A stretch of 64,000 nucleotides of DNA from Pasteurellaceae bacterium (lineage in GTDB: Bacteria; Pseudomonadota; Gammaproteobacteria; Enterobacterales; Pasteurellaceae), in assembly GCA_030527795.1 (NCBI GenBank), contig JAUNAB010000008.1, positions 40,433-104,432 of the forward strand, given 5' to 3'. The notes below the pieces were generated by a model. It was not told the origin of the DNA. It did not search any database and was given only the letters and a program-made list of their open reading frames with translations. Both the position numbers and the translations under genes were made by a program. Below are positions 1-9,798 of this stretch, in pieces. Numbering within the stretch: the first letter of the stretch is position 1; the number at the start of each line of letters is the position of its first letter.

Positions 1-346
1 AGGTCGGCAACGTGAGTTTTTCACTTTCTAACCCCGTTTTAATTTTACCGTATTCAATTTTACCCGCACTGATTTTCGCTTGTGCATACACTTTGTCGTT
101 ACGAATATCTCGGTAATCATACATATTAAACGTTTGATTCGCCTTTGAACCACTCGCCACAAAGCGAATATGGTAGAGCGGAATATTAATTTGTGCATTA
201 ACCGCATAGCTTGAACCACTTTCTTGGAAATGGATATAAGCTGGCATAAGATAATTTGAACTGTACTTTAAATTGAAAGTTTCAGCCTTTGCACCAAAAG
301 AACACAAGGCTAAAACCGCGGTCAAAAATCCGATTATTTTTTTCAT
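1..346 (-). CDS. Exported protein of unknown function (3' end outside window)
   Basis: An open frame of 115 codons reads leftward from an ATG at 346 and runs off the window edge, so the C-terminus is not seen. It begins with a clear Sec signal peptide (MKKIIGFLTAVLALC..., likely cleaved after AKA near residue 21), so the product is periplasmic or outer membrane. The visible mature part is beta-rich with no motif I can assign with certainty; it is reminiscent of DUF3108-type periplasmic proteins. The signal peptide codons contain a CCGCGGT uptake-type motif encoding LTAV, a theme repeated in this chromosome. The reading frame and signal peptide are seen; the family is a guess. Confidence 0.7.
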   Translation of the reverse strand, partial: MKKIIGFLTAVLALCSFGAKAETFNLKYSSNYLMPAYIHFQESGSSYAVNAQINIPLYHIRFVASGSKANQTFNMYDYRDIRNDKVYAQAKISAGKIEYGKIKTGLESEKLTLPT

Positions 347-431
347 TCGCTTGACTCCTAAAAAAATCCCCACTCACGATTGAATGGGGTGATATTTACT
401 TTGAACAATTTCAGTGCTGAAAGTTCATTTC

Positions 432-1466
432 TTATTGAGCTGGCACAAATCCAACGGCGTTATACACTTGTGCTAAGGTTGCCGCTGCACGTTCACGGGC
501 TTTCTTCGCCCCTTCTGCCGCAATGCGATTTAACAAGGCTTCATCATTATGGAAATGATGATAGCGTTCTTGCAGCTGTGTTAACATTACGGACACTTCG
601 TCTGCAACCGCGGTTTTTAAATGCCCGTACATCTTGCCACTAAATTCTTGTTCTAAATCAGCGATCGGTTTGCCCGTAACGCCCGATAAAATATCCAATA
701 AATTAGACACGCCTGCTTTATTTTTCACATCATAACGCACAACAGGCGGTTCATCACCATCGGTCATTGCCCGTTTAATTTTTTTAACTACCGCTTTAGG
801 ATCTTCTAATAATCCGATCACATTATTTCGGTTGTCATCAGATTTTGACATTTTCTTTTCAGGTTCAAGCAAGGACATTACACGTGCGCCACTTTTCGGA
901 ATAAAGGGTTCTGGCACGGCAAATATGGCTTCAAGCACCTTACCCTCGCTATCTTTTTTACCATATAGCGCATTGAAACGATTAGCAATATCACGTGCGA
1001 TCTCAAGATGCTGTTTTTGATCTTCGCCAACTGGCACTTGATTAGCTTGATATAATAAAATATCGGCAGCCATTAAGATAGGATAAGTAAATAATCCCAC
1101 ATTCACATTTTCAGCATAACGAGCAGCCTTATCTTTAAATTGAGTCATTCGCCCCATTTCGCCAAAATAGGTATAGCAATTTAATGCCCAAGCAAGTTGC
1201 GTATGTTCTGGCACATGTGATTGAATAAAAATCGTGCTTTTTTCAGGATCAATACCACAAGCTAAATAAAGAGCAAGCACATCTAGAGTTGCTTTACGTA
1301 GCCTTTCAGGATCTTGACGCACGGTTATTGCGTGCAAATCCACAATACAGAATAAACAGTCAAAATCATCTTGCATTGTTACCCATTGGCGTAACGCACC
1401 AAGATAATTCCCAATAGTTAATTCACCAGAAGGCTGAACGCCACTAAAAACGATAGGTTTGCTCAT
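432..1466 (-). CDS. trpS: Tryptophanyl-tRNA synthetase
   Basis: Class I aminoacyl-tRNA synthetase that charges tRNA-Trp in the cytoplasm. The 344 residues match the usual bacterial length. The N-terminal nucleotide-binding signature is [13 protein letters not shown] (HIGH-like motif) near residues 12-24, and the second class I signature KMSKS is at residues 205-209. It is the last gene of a leftward rpe-gph-trpS run, an order known from enterobacteria and Pasteurellaceae. It starts 16 bases after the gph stop, so the genes are very likely co-transcribed. Identification is secure from the two signature motifs, the length and the neighbours. Confidence 0.98.
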   Translation of the reverse strand: MSKPIVFSGVQPSGELTIGNYLGALRQWVTMQDDFDCLFCIVDLHAITVRQDPERLRKATLDVLALYLACGIDPEKSTIFIQSHVPEHTQLAWALNCYTYFGEMGRMTQFKDKAARYAENVNVGLFTYPILMAADILLYQANQVPVGEDQKQHLEIARDIANRFNALYGKKDSEGKVLEAIFAVPEPFIPKSGARVMSLLEPEKKMSKSDDNRNNVIGLLEDPKAVVKKIKRAMTDGDEPPVVRYDVKNKAGVSNLLDILSGVTGKPIADLEQEFSGKMYGHLKTAVADEVSVMLTQLQERYHHFHNDEALLNRIAAEGAKKARERAAATLAQVYNAVGFVPAQ

Positions 1467-1482
1467 TATTGTTCCTTAATTG

Positions 1483-2157
1483 CTATGCAATTTTTAATAA
1501 ATCTGAAAAATCAGTAAATACCCAATCAGGTTTGGACTCTGCAATCGGCACATTATAGTTATAACCATAAGTTAAACCGACAACAGGGCAACCTGCCGAA
1601 TGTGCTGCCAGAATATCATTTTTTGAATCGCCGACAAATAAAATTTGCTTTGGATATAAGCCAAACTTGCCACACAAATAAAATAGCGGTGCGGGGTGCG
1701 GTTTAATCGCAGGTAACGATTGTCCGCCTAAGGTTTCATTAAATAGATGGGCAATACCAAAGGAGTTGAGAACAGGTTCAACGTGCTGAGTCGGCTTATT
1801 GGTTACTACCGCTAATAAATACCCTTTGGCTTTAAGTTGTTCTAAGGTTTCCTTCACTTGAGGAAATAAACGACTACGGCAGCAAATATTTTCTCCATAA
1901 TACACATTAAAGCGTTGTTTTAATTGTGCAGTTTGCTCAACATTGAACGCGTTTCCTGATTGCTCGTTTGCCCAATCTAAGGCTCGTTCAATTAATACAT
2001 CTGCTCCATTGCCAATCCACGTTAAAACTAAATCTTCTGGCGCTTGTGGCAAACCAAATTCTGCTAACGCCGAATTCACAGATAAAGCCAGATCAGGTAA
2101 GCTGTCAACTAAAGTGCCATCTAAATCAAACCCAATTAACTTAAATTGTGTATTCAT
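1483..2157 (-). CDS. gph: Phosphoglycolate phosphatase
   Basis: HAD-superfamily phosphatase of 224 residues that hydrolyses 2-phosphoglycolate, a by-product of DNA repair. The catalytic motif DLDGTLVDS is at residues 11-19 with the nucleophilic aspartate at 11. Motif II lies in VVTNKPT, and the C-terminal metal-binding motif is FVGDSKNDILAA. The start codon overlaps the rpe stop by one base (TAATG), which indicates translational coupling. Its place between rpe and trpS supports Gph rather than another HAD phosphatase. Confidence 0.95.
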   Translation of the reverse strand: MNTQFKLIGFDLDGTLVDSLPDLALSVNSALAEFGLPQAPEDLVLTWIGNGADVLIERALDWANEQSGNAFNVEQTAQLKQRFNVYYGENICCRSRLFPQVKETLEQLKAKGYLLAVVTNKPTQHVEPVLNSFGIAHLFNETLGGQSLPAIKPHPAPLFYLCGKFGLYPKQILFVGDSKNDILAAHSAGCPVVGLTYGYNYNVPIAESKPDWVFTDFSDLLKIA

Positions 2158-2828
2158 TATTTTAGCTCCGCCAGTTGTTGACGCATTGCATCAATCACTT
2201 GTTTATAATCAGGTTGATCAAAAATCGCCGAGCCTGCCACAAACATATCCGCACCCGCTTCTGCAATCGCTTTTATATTATTAATTTTCACTCCCCCATC
2301 AACTTCCAAACGAATAGCATATCCGCTTTCATCAATCCGCTTGCGGACTTGACGTAATTTATCTAATGTTGCAGGAATAAAAGATTGTCCGCCAAAGCCA
2401 GGGTTAACGGACATTAATAAAATCACATCCACTTTATCCATAACATAATCTAAATAACTCAACGGCGTAGCAGGGTTAAATACCAAGCCCGATTTACAAC
2501 CTAATTCACGAATTAATTGTAATGAGCGGTCAATATGCTCACTGGCTTCAGGATGAAAAGTAATATAACTCGCCCCTGCTTTAGCAAAATCAGGAATAAG
2601 CCGATCCACAGGCTTTGCCATTAAATGCACATCAATGGGGGCAGTAATGCCATAATCACGCAATGCCTTACACACCGCAGGTCCAAAAGTTAAATTCGGC
2701 ACATAATGATTATCCATCACATCAAAATGAATCACATCACCGCCCGCATTCAACACCTGTTTCACATCATCGCCAAGACGGGCTAAATCCGCGGACAAAA
2801 TTGAAGGGGCAATTAAATAGGGTTGCAT
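2157..2828 (-). CDS. rpe: Ribulose-phosphate 3-epimerase
   Basis: TIM-barrel epimerase (223 residues) interconverting ribulose 5-phosphate and xylulose 5-phosphate in the pentose phosphate pathway. Recognisable features are the N-terminal [13 protein letters not shown], the metal and catalytic segment [16 protein letters not shown], and [12 protein letters not shown] followed by EVDGGV near the C-terminus. Two ATG codons are adjacent at 2831 and 2828. I chose 2828 because the AGGAG upstream is then spaced six bases and the N-terminus aligns with known Rpe proteins. First gene of the leftward rpe-gph-trpS group. Confidence 0.96.
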   Translation of the reverse strand: MQPYLIAPSILSADLARLGDDVKQVLNAGGDVIHFDVMDNHYVPNLTFGPAVCKALRDYGITAPIDVHLMAKPVDRLIPDFAKAGASYITFHPEASEHIDRSLQLIRELGCKSGLVFNPATPLSYLDYVMDKVDVILLMSVNPGFGGQSFIPATLDKLRQVRKRIDESGYAIRLEVDGGVKINNIKAIAEAGADMFVAGSAIFDQPDYKQVIDAMRQQLAELK

Positions 2829-2913
2829 CATTCTCTCCTTTTCATCTATTTTGCTTTAAGTTTACTACGTTTAAAAAAACTTGGCTATTTTTCTCCGCGG
2901 TTTTAGTCAAATA

Positions 2914-2937
2914 AAAACCACTCTAACGAGTGGTTTT
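2914..2937 (-). terminator. Rho-independent terminator after citT
   Basis: A perfect hairpin (AAACCACTC / GAGTGGTTT around a short loop), read on the minus strand, is followed by T-rich sequence. It lies just downstream of the citT stop and before rpe. It most likely ends the citrate lyase transcript and insulates rpe. Confidence 0.8.
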
Positions 2938-2945
2938 GAGAACGG

Positions 2946-4385
2946 TTATAACCAGCCCATATTAACGAGCAAGTGCCACCACGCAATGCCAATGGTACAA
3001 TGCACAAGCAAGCTACCAAAGGCAACCACTGCGCCTGTTGTCCACCAAGATTTAATATCATTATAACCAGCACCGAAGGTAATTGGACCTGGGCCACCAC
3101 CATAATGCGTTACACTACCACCATAGGCATTGGCAAATAATAACCCTAATGCCAAAAATTCTACTGGAGCGCCAGTAACTTTCCCTACGGTCGCAAAAAC
3201 AGGCACCATTGCCGCCACATAAGCACCGCCTGAAGCAAATAAATAACGTACAGCGACACTCAAGAATAAAATAACAATTAATGCTAATGTGCTATGATCA
3301 CCAAAATTTAATACCGATTGGAACGTTTGTGCTAGCCAGTCAAAGAATTTCGCTTTTTCCAAAATACTTGACATACCAATGATACCGCCGTACCAAATTA
3401 ATGTATCCCAACCCGCTTTATTTTTACGAATATCATCCCAAGAGACGACATTTAACACAATGCAAAGCACCATAACAATTAAAGCAACCGTTGTCGCATT
3501 TACGTGTAAGTATTCCGCAAAGATCCAAGCAAGCAATGCCACAATAAATAAGACAGCTAACGCTTTTTCGCTATAACTCATTGGGCCTAATTCTTTTAAT
3601 CCTTTTTCTGAAATCGCTTTATTATCCACTTCTTTCATTTCTGGTGGGCAGATGAAATAGCAAATTAATGGAATTAAAAATAAACAAATTAAACCTGGTA
3701 CTGATGCAGCCAAAAACCATTGAATCCACGTCAATTTAATGCCTAAAATAGGAGCCATTAAAGACAACGCCAGTGCATTTGGTGCCATCGCGGTTAAAAA
3801 GATATAACTTGTCGTTTTAACCACCATATACACATTTAACAATAAGTAACGTCCCGCTTTAGTCGGGCTTTTTTCAGGATCAGAGCCAAGCGCGACTGCC
3901 ACACTATTAATAATAGGAAAGACTATTCCGCCTGCACGTGCAGTATTTGACGGCGTTGCTGGCGAAAGTAGCAAATCAAGGAACATTGTTACATAGCCTA
4001 AACGCAATGTGGTATTGCCCATCCAACCAATCATATGATAAGCAATGCGTTTACCTAACCCCGTGATAACAAAGGCTGAACTTAATGTAAAGGCTGTAAA
4101 AATCAACCAGGTTGTGCCAGATTGATAACCTGATAAGGTTTGACTTACTTTTAGAAACTCTTTTGCCCCATCGGTATTCCCTATGACGGCGGCTGATGAA
4201 GCTACCGCCGCTAATAAGATGACGGGTTCACCATAGGGCTTTAAAACTAACCCTACAATAGTTGCTAAATATAAACCAAATAGTCGCCATGCTATTAAGG
4301 GCAAGCCATCAGGTGCTGGGCAGAGAAAAACGATGACGGGTATAATAACCAGTATCGCCAGTTTTTGAGCTTTTGTTAAAGCCAT
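2946..4385 (-). CDS. citT: Citrate:succinate antiporter (DASS family)
   Basis: Inner-membrane antiporter exchanging external citrate for internal succinate during citrate fermentation. The 479 residues form about a dozen hydrophobic segments. The family-typical SPATPSNTARAGG and the C-terminal YGGSVTHYGGGPGPITFGAGY resemble the conserved substrate and sodium-binding hairpin motifs of DASS carriers. The open frame extends further upstream, but the start MALTKAQKL at 4385 has a GAGG ribosome site and gives the usual length (E. coli CitT is 487 residues). It lies six bases after citXG, in the same leftward operon as the lyase genes, which makes citrate the likely substrate. Confidence 0.93.
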   Translation of the reverse strand: MALTKAQKLAILVIIPVIVFLCPAPDGLPLIAWRLFGLYLATIVGLVLKPYGEPVILLAAVASSAAVIGNTDGAKEFLKVSQTLSGYQSGTTWLIFTAFTLSSAFVITGLGKRIAYHMIGWMGNTTLRLGYVTMFLDLLLSPATPSNTARAGGIVFPIINSVAVALGSDPEKSPTKAGRYLLLNVYMVVKTTSYIFLTAMAPNALALSLMAPILGIKLTWIQWFLAASVPGLICLFLIPLICYFICPPEMKEVDNKAISEKGLKELGPMSYSEKALAVLFIVALLAWIFAEYLHVNATTVALIVMVLCIVLNVVSWDDIRKNKAGWDTLIWYGGIIGMSSILEKAKFFDWLAQTFQSVLNFGDHSTLALIVILFLSVAVRYLFASGGAYVAAMVPVFATVGKVTGAPVEFLALGLLFANAYGGSVTHYGGGPGPITFGAGYNDIKSWWTTGAVVAFGSLLVHCTIGIAWWHLLVNMGWL

Positions 4386-4390
4386 ATTAA

Positions 4391-5773
4391 TTACCTCGAT
4401 GATAAAATAAAAAAGAAATAAGTTAATGCAAGCAAATCCGCACTTCCACCCGCACTGAGATTTCGTGCTATACATTGTTGATCAAACTCTTCTAACTTAT
4501 TGATTAACAATGTCTGATCTTGATAAATCCGTTCATCTGCTAATAAATTATTTGCATATTGTTGTAGCCAAATTAATCCTTCCATTCCTCCGCGGTGAGC
4601 AACATTAGTATCAGGGTTTTGTGCCATAAGCTGTAATAAAACAAGGCGTAATGAATGCAATAACTCGCGATCGTGTCGTAAAGTGGGTAGCGCATTTTGT
4701 ATTAATGGAAACCCGTTTTCCGCTTCTCCACGAGCGCCTGTTAAACCATAATTTTTATACAATTTTTCGCCCGCGGTTAATGGACGAGATATAATTTCTG
4801 CCTGTAATTCCGCCACAATTCCATGGCATATTTGTGCAACGGTATGACAAACGGTCTCTACGTTAAAAATACGCTTTTGCTGAAATAAATACCCTAATGC
4901 CGTGCAAACAAGCCCAAGGGAGAAAATTGCCCCTTTATGTGTATTCACACCATTGGTTGCTTGCAACATAGCTTGTTCCGCACGTAAGCCTAATGGGCGA
5001 ATTTGTGCCAATACGTCAGAAACAGCAAGCGTCGCATTTGCCATACCTTGCAATACAAAATCATACCAAAAGGATTTTAATGCCAATGCACTCACTTCAA
5101 ACAAATGCAAATCCATATCTTGATGTGCGCCACTATTTCGGCTGTCCACTAATCCTGGTTTAGGCGTTAATCTCGCTTCAGTCAATAATGCCTTATGAAC
5201 CTGTGTGGCAATATATTGTGCAAAACGATGTGCCATCGCACGCTGCTGTATTTCTGCAATAATATCGTCTAATTGGTGCATTCCTTCACGTGCACATAAT
5301 TTCGCTTCGCAATCACACAGTAAACATTCCCTTGGTGAATAACCAACCTCTAAACGACTTAGCGGTTTCCCATTAAAATCAATAACATCTAAATCCCATA
5401 ATCGCGCAATGGGTAAACGCTGTTCCAACGCAATCATTGCTTGTTTTAATTTGATCGCATTAATGGGTAAAACAAAAATGGCTTCATGCCCCGTAATAAA
5501 TGGGCGAATAAACTGCGCTGTTGGGCTGATCTCTAATGTTTCAAACTCTGCTGATAGATAATGCAATGCTTGCTCAAAGACATAATCTAAAAGCGCATTT
5601 TTTTTCACACTCCCGACCGCGGTCAACGTTAAGGATAAAATTGGTTGTTGATACCGCGTTAAACATTGCTGTTGCAATGCTGCACGTTGTTCACGTGCCT
5701 CCAACAGTTGCGATAGCTCAACTTCTGTACCTTGAGTCGCAAAAGATTGATAGAAATCAGCCAAAAAACGCAC
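4391..5773 (-). CDS. citXG: Fused CitX-CitG: holo-citrate lyase synthase and prosthetic-group precursor synthase
   Basis: A 460-residue bifunctional protein. Residues about 1-175 match CitX, which transfers the phosphoribosyl-dephospho-CoA group to the acyl carrier protein; the cysteine-rich signature SPRECLLCDCEAKLCAR is visible. Residues about 185-460 match CitG, which makes the triphosphoribosyl-dephospho-CoA precursor; the signature is ARLTPKPGLVDSRNSGAH. H. influenzae is known to carry the same fusion. It lies between citF and citT with 18 bases and 5 bases of spacing. Both halves look complete, so one polypeptide should serve both maturation steps. Confidence 0.94.
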   Translation of the reverse strand: MRFLADFYQSFATQGTEVELSQLLEAREQRAALQQQCLTRYQQPILSLTLTAVGSVKKNALLDYVFEQALHYLSAEFETLEISPTAQFIRPFITGHEAIFVLPINAIKLKQAMIALEQRLPIARLWDLDVIDFNGKPLSRLEVGYSPRECLLCDCEAKLCAREGMHQLDDIIAEIQQRAMAHRFAQYIATQVHKALLTEARLTPKPGLVDSRNSGAHQDMDLHLFEVSALALKSFWYDFVLQGMANATLAVSDVLAQIRPLGLRAEQAMLQATNGVNTHKGAIFSLGLVCTALGYLFQQKRIFNVETVCHTVAQICHGIVAELQAEIISRPLTAGEKLYKNYGLTGARGEAENGFPLIQNALPTLRHDRELLHSLRLVLLQLMAQNPDTNVAHRGGMEGLIWLQQYANNLLADERIYQDQTLLINKLEEFDQQCIARNLSAGGSADLLALTYFFFILSSR

Positions 5774-5791
5774 TTATTTTAGTCCGCGGTT

Positions 5792-7303
5792 TTATTCTTT
5801 AATTTGATACACTGTATCAATAATTGAACCATCGCGATAACGAACAACCGCGACAGGCTTATTCGTAAACTCAATATCTTGCGGTTTACCCGTCAAGCTA
5901 TAAGCTAATTCACAAAGTTGTTCAATACTAAATAATTTGATCCCCGCGTTGCTTAACACGTCAATTAAATCTGGACGTGTAGGATTAACCGCGACACCGT
6001 GATCGGTAACCAAAATATCAATATTTTCACCAGGAGTTACCGTAGTAATTACATTTTCAACCACCGTTGGAATACGCCCGCGCACAAGTGGGGCAACGAT
6101 AATCGCCACTTGAGCGGAAGATGCGGTATCGCAATGCCCGCCAGATGCCCCACGAATCACACCGTCAGACCCCGTTAACACATTCACATTAAATTTTGTG
6201 TCAATTTCTAATGCACTTAAAATCACCACATCTAAACGTTCAACAGATGCCCCTTTAGAACTAAAATTTGCGTATTGATTAGCGGATACTTCAATATGAT
6301 TTGGATTTCGTGCTAAAGATTCTGCCGCATCCTTATCAAAACTTTGCACGTCAATGAGTTTTTTAATTAAACCTGCTTCGTGTAATGCCACCATACTAGA
6401 GGTAATCCCCCCTAAAGCAAAACTTGCCGTAATTTGCTGAGTGCGCATTTTATCTTCTAAAAAACGGGTTACGGCAAGCGACGCTCCCCCTGTACCAGTT
6501 TGTAATGAAAAACCCTCTTTAAAGTAACCCGATGCAAACACTACTTCCGCACACTTACGTGCAATTAATAGTTCTCTTGGGTTAGTTGTCATTCGTGTTG
6601 CACCGCCACCAATTTTTTTCGGATCCCCCACCGCATCAACTTGCACAATGAAATCAACTTGATCTTGCCCGATACTGATTGGATTATGCGGATATTCAGC
6701 AAATTCTTCGGTGAGTAATACCACTTTGTCCGCATATTCCGCATCAATCTGCGCATAACCTAACGAACCACATTTACTTTTGCCACTAAACCCATTGGCA
6801 TTCCCAAATTTATCGCAGCAAGGCACACCTAGAAATGCCACGTCAATTTTAATTTCACCACTTTTTACCAAATGCACGCGCCCACCGTGAGAATGGATAT
6901 TCACAGGTTCTTGCATTAAACCGCGGGAAATTTCATCGGCTAAAGGTCCGCGTAAACCAGACGAATAAATTTTTCTTACCACGCCGTTTTTAATATGTTC
7001 AATCAATGGAAAATGGCTATCGATTAATGAACTTGATGCTAAAACAAGATTCTTAAATCCCATGTCTGCAATTTTTTGCATCACCATATTAACGATAAAA
7101 TCACCCGCACGGAAAGCGTGATGAAAGGAAATTGTCATACCATCTTTTAACCCACTACGCACAATCGCCTCTTCAATAGATGTACATAATTTACGATCTT
7201 TTGCTGTTCTGGCTAAGGATTGTGCTTTCGGCACAGGCTGATAAAAATTAAATTCAGGATGAGATTGTGTAAATTCTGCTATGCGTTGTTCTCTAGTTGT
7301 CAT
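5792..7303 (-). CDS. citF: Citrate lyase alpha subunit (citrate CoA-transferase)
   Basis: Alpha subunit of the citrate lyase complex, 503 residues. It exchanges the acetyl group on the acyl carrier protein for citrate, forming citryl-ACP. Conserved stretches include RSGLKDGMTISFHHAFRAGD, the glycine-rich TGTGGASLAVTR and GASGGHCDT near the C-terminus, all typical of CitF. It follows citE by nine bases in the leftward citD-citE-citF-citXG-citT group. Length and neighbours agree with the known family. Confidence 0.97.
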   Translation of the reverse strand: MTTREQRIAEFTQSHPEFNFYQPVPKAQSLARTAKDRKLCTSIEEAIVRSGLKDGMTISFHHAFRAGDFIVNMVMQKIADMGFKNLVLASSSLIDSHFPLIEHIKNGVVRKIYSSGLRGPLADEISRGLMQEPVNIHSHGGRVHLVKSGEIKIDVAFLGVPCCDKFGNANGFSGKSKCGSLGYAQIDAEYADKVVLLTEEFAEYPHNPISIGQDQVDFIVQVDAVGDPKKIGGGATRMTTNPRELLIARKCAEVVFASGYFKEGFSLQTGTGGASLAVTRFLEDKMRTQQITASFALGGITSSMVALHEAGLIKKLIDVQSFDKDAAESLARNPNHIEVSANQYANFSSKGASVERLDVVILSALEIDTKFNVNVLTGSDGVIRGASGGHCDTASSAQVAIIVAPLVRGRIPTVVENVITTVTPGENIDILVTDHGVAVNPTRPDLIDVLSNAGIKLFSIEQLCELAYSLTGKPQDIEFTNKPVAVVRYRDGSIIDTVYQIKE

Positions 7304-7312
7304 ATTTTTCCC

Positions 7313-8188
7313 CTATGCCTCACGAATGCCTGATTTTGCTCTTTCTAATACTAAACGTGCACGCTCAATAATCGGTGCATCAATCATCTTGCCATTCAAT
7401 GATGCGACGCCTAATCCTTGTTGTTCAGCTTCTTCGGCAGCTTGAATAATACGGCGTGCCTGCTCAACATCCTTTTGCGTTGGTGCAAATAAGTTATGAA
7501 GTAACTCAATTTGACGCGGATTAACCAAAGATTTTCCATCAAATCCTAATTGTTTAATTAACGCCGCTTCACGTAAAAAACCTTCTTCATTATTTGCATC
7601 TGAATACACGGTATCAAAAGCCTGAATACCCGCGGATCGTGCAGCTTGTAAAATTGAGCAACGAGCAAACAACAGTTCAATCCCCTCAGGTGAACGTTCC
7701 GTTTTCAAATTACGCACATAATCTTCCGCACCTAATGCAATACCAATTAAGCGAGAGGACGCAAATGCGATTTGGTTGGCTTGAGTAATACCAAGTGGCG
7801 ACTCAATCGCGGCTAATAACTTCGTTGATCCAATCTCTCGTCCGCAAGCTTGTTCTATCTCGGTAATAGCCTGATCCATTGCGACTACATCTTGTGCGGT
7901 ATCAGTTTTTGGCATACGCACCACATCAACACCCGCACGAACAACGGCATTCAAATCAGCCAAGCCAAATTCTGAATCTAATGGATTGACACGAACAACC
8001 GTTTCCATTGCCTGATAGAGTGGATGTTGTAATGCGTGAGCAACAAGTAAACGTGCACTATCTTTCTCTTTTAACGCAACCGCATCTTCTAAATCAAACA
8101 TAATAGAATCAGGTTGATAAATAAAACTATTACTAATCATCGCGGCATTTGAACCTGGCACAAACAACATACTGCGTCTTAATTTCAT
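7313..8188 (-). CDS. citE: Citrate lyase beta subunit (citryl-ACP lyase)
   Basis: TIM-barrel lyase of the HpcH/HpaI-CitE family, splitting citryl-ACP into acetyl-ACP and oxaloacetate. The N-terminus [14 protein letters not shown], the acidic metal-site segment [17 protein letters not shown], and the later IESPLGI and GAEDYVRNL are hallmark CitE sequences. The frame could begin at 8203. I chose ATG 8188 because it overlaps the citD stop as ATGA, a typical coupling arrangement, and gives the usual N-terminus (291 residues). It belongs to the leftward cit operon. Confidence 0.96.
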   Translation of the reverse strand: MKLRRSMLFVPGSNAAMISNSFIYQPDSIMFDLEDAVALKEKDSARLLVAHALQHPLYQAMETVVRVNPLDSEFGLADLNAVVRAGVDVVRMPKTDTAQDVVAMDQAITEIEQACGREIGSTKLLAAIESPLGITQANQIAFASSRLIGIALGAEDYVRNLKTERSPEGIELLFARCSILQAARSAGIQAFDTVYSDANNEEGFLREAALIKQLGFDGKSLVNPRQIELLHNLFAPTQKDVEQARRIIQAAEEAEQQGLGVASLNGKMIDAPIIERARLVLERAKSGIREA

Positions 8189-8472
8189 AGCACATTCTCC
8201 CAATTTACTGTTTCATCAGTTGCTCGTAACAAAGCCGCCTTCAAGCGTGCGCGTAATACACAATCTAACGCCCCTTTATCCTCAACGGTAATCAAAGCTT
8301 GTTTTACCTCAAATTGATCTAGCACCTCTTTTATAGTGCTAAGAATCGCTGCCCCAAATTGTTTTCCTACAGAACTATTTATTTCAATGATTAGCTCATT
8401 AGCAGGTTCAATACGAATTAACGCATCGCTTGATTCCAACGTACCTGCAATAGCTGCTTTACTGATTAGCAT
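8185..8472 (-). CDS. citD: Citrate lyase gamma subunit (acyl carrier protein)
   Basis: Acyl carrier protein of citrate lyase, 95 residues. Serine 14 in AGTLESSD is the expected attachment point of the phosphoribosyl-dephospho-CoA arm. [10 protein letters not shown] and [13 protein letters not shown] are also conserved in CitD. A start at 8493 is possible, but ATG 8472 has an AAGGA ribosome site at good spacing and matches the family N-terminus. First gene of the leftward operon; the bases between it and the divergent citC must hold promoters for both directions. Confidence 0.95.
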   Translation of the reverse strand: MLISKAAIAGTLESSDALIRIEPANELIIEINSSVGKQFGAAILSTIKEVLDQFEVKQALITVEDKGALDCVLRARLKAALLRATDETVNWENVL

Positions 8473-8601
8473 AATATTTTCCTTTAATTTCAATATTTAA
8501 AAAGGTTGAATTTATTCTACAAATAAAGTTTGCAAAACTCTACTTTACATCTCACTCAAATGTAACAATAACGCTCAAAAAATAGACATAAAAAAATTTC
8601 A

Positions 8602-8630
8602 TTGATCTATAACAATCTTTAACTTTATAC
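8602..8630 (+). promoter_or_regulatory. Putative citC promoter
   Basis: TTGATC at 8602-8607 and TTATAC at 8625-8630, separated by 17 bases, form a reasonable sigma-70 promoter 34 bases upstream of citC. The whole 192-base divergent region (8473-8664) is AT-rich. I see no clear operator, and no citAB two-component genes lie in the neighbourhood. Confidence 0.45.
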
Positions 8631-8664
8631 TTTATAGCATAACTTAGATGAATGGAAAAATGAT

Positions 8665-9732
8665 ATGTCTGAATACAATATTGGTAAAATCTACGCGAAC
8701 GATTTACATCTCCAACAACAAGCCAACCAATTACTTGAGATAAATCATATTCGTGCCGAGAAAAATTTAGATTATCGTTGTGCAATGCTGGATCAACAAG
8801 ATAACCTGATTGCAACAGGAGGATTATTAGGAAATAGTTTACGTTGTTTGGCAGTATCCCCCGAACACCAAGGCGAAGGGTTAATGAATGAAATCATTAC
8901 CCATTTAATTAACATCCAATTTGAACGTGGTAACACCCATTTATTTCTTTACACCAAAACAGAATCAGCCAAATTCTTTCACCAACTTGGCTTTTATCCT
9001 ATTGCCCAAGCCCCTAATTTAGCGGTATTTATGGAAAATAAGCAAACAGGTTTTCAAGATTATTTACACTCGCTACAACAGGCTAGCCCAAATCTTACAC
9101 CCCAAAGTCATATAGCTGCCATTGTGATGAATGCCAACCCTTTTACATTAGGTCATCAATATTTGATAGAAAAAGCAGCCGCGGAAAATGATTTAGTTCA
9201 CTTATTTATTCTGAGTGAAGATATAAGCCTCTTTCCATTTGAAATAAGAAAAATGCTCATCCAACAAGGTATTGCACATTTAGATAACGTTATTTGCCAC
9301 GATACAAAAAGCTATCTTATTAGCCAAGCAACCTTCCCAAGCTACTTTCAACAAGACGAAGAAGCGGTGATTAAAAGCAACGTACAAATTGATTTAGCCA
9401 TTTTTACGCAAATCGCTAAACAATTACATATCACCAAACGTTATGTTGGCGAAGAACCTTTTAGTCAAGTCACCAAAATATACAATCAAATGATGCAACA
9501 ACAATTACAAACACAATATATTGACGTTATTGAAATTGCTCGTAAGCCCATTACGCAATCCAATCAATCACAAGCGATTAGTGCCTCAACTGTACGCCAA
9601 GCGATCAAAGAAAACAACTGGCAATTAGTGCAACAAAGTGTGCCCGCTAGTACATTCACATTCTTACAAAGCCCTCTTGCCGAACCCATTATCACAAAAA
9701 TTCAGCACAGCGAAAATGTGAAACATTATTAA
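8665..9732 (+). CDS. citC: Citrate lyase ligase (acetate:SH-citrate lyase ligase)
   Basis: ATP-dependent ligase that acetylates the thiol of the citrate lyase prosthetic group and so activates the enzyme. Residues about 1-130 look like a GNAT domain (CLAVSPEHQGEGLMNEII). Residues about 150-350 are a nucleotidyltransferase domain with a HIGH-like motif in NANPFTLGHQYLIEKA and a late ISASTVRQ segment. At 355 residues the length is normal. It is transcribed away from citDEFXGT, whereas many bacteria keep citC in the same operon as citDEF. Confidence 0.96.
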   Translation: MSEYNIGKIYANDLHLQQQANQLLEINHIRAEKNLDYRCAMLDQQDNLIATGGLLGNSLRCLAVSPEHQGEGLMNEIITHLINIQFERGNTHLFLYTKTESAKFFHQLGFYPIAQAPNLAVFMENKQTGFQDYLHSLQQASPNLTPQSHIAAIVMNANPFTLGHQYLIEKAAAENDLVHLFILSEDISLFPFEIRKMLIQQGIAHLDNVICHDTKSYLISQATFPSYFQQDEEAVIKSNVQIDLAIFTQIAKQLHITKRYVGEEPFSQVTKIYNQMMQQQLQTQYIDVIEIARKPITQSNQSQAISASTVRQAIKENNWQLVQQSVPASTFTFLQSPLAEPIITKIQHSENVKHY

Positions 9733-9736
9733 ATAT

Positions 9737-9780
9737 AAAACCGCGGTCAAAAAAACGATTGAATTTTTGACCGCGGTTTT
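9737..9780. terminator. Bidirectional terminator made of an inverted CCGCGGT pair
   Basis: Two oppositely oriented copies of AAAACCGCGGTCAAAA flank a short loop and form a strong hairpin with A-runs and T-runs on both sides. It sits between the converging citC and the YjgR-type ATPase gene, so it can stop transcripts from both. The same construction recurs at several intergenic sites in this window. Confidence 0.75.
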
Positions 9781-9798
9781 AGCGTGATTCCAATAACG

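Noticed and set aside
28..219. 63-residue frame on the minus strand at the left edge
   Set aside because: It is out of frame with the exported protein that starts at 346 and has no protein-like composition or ribosome site.
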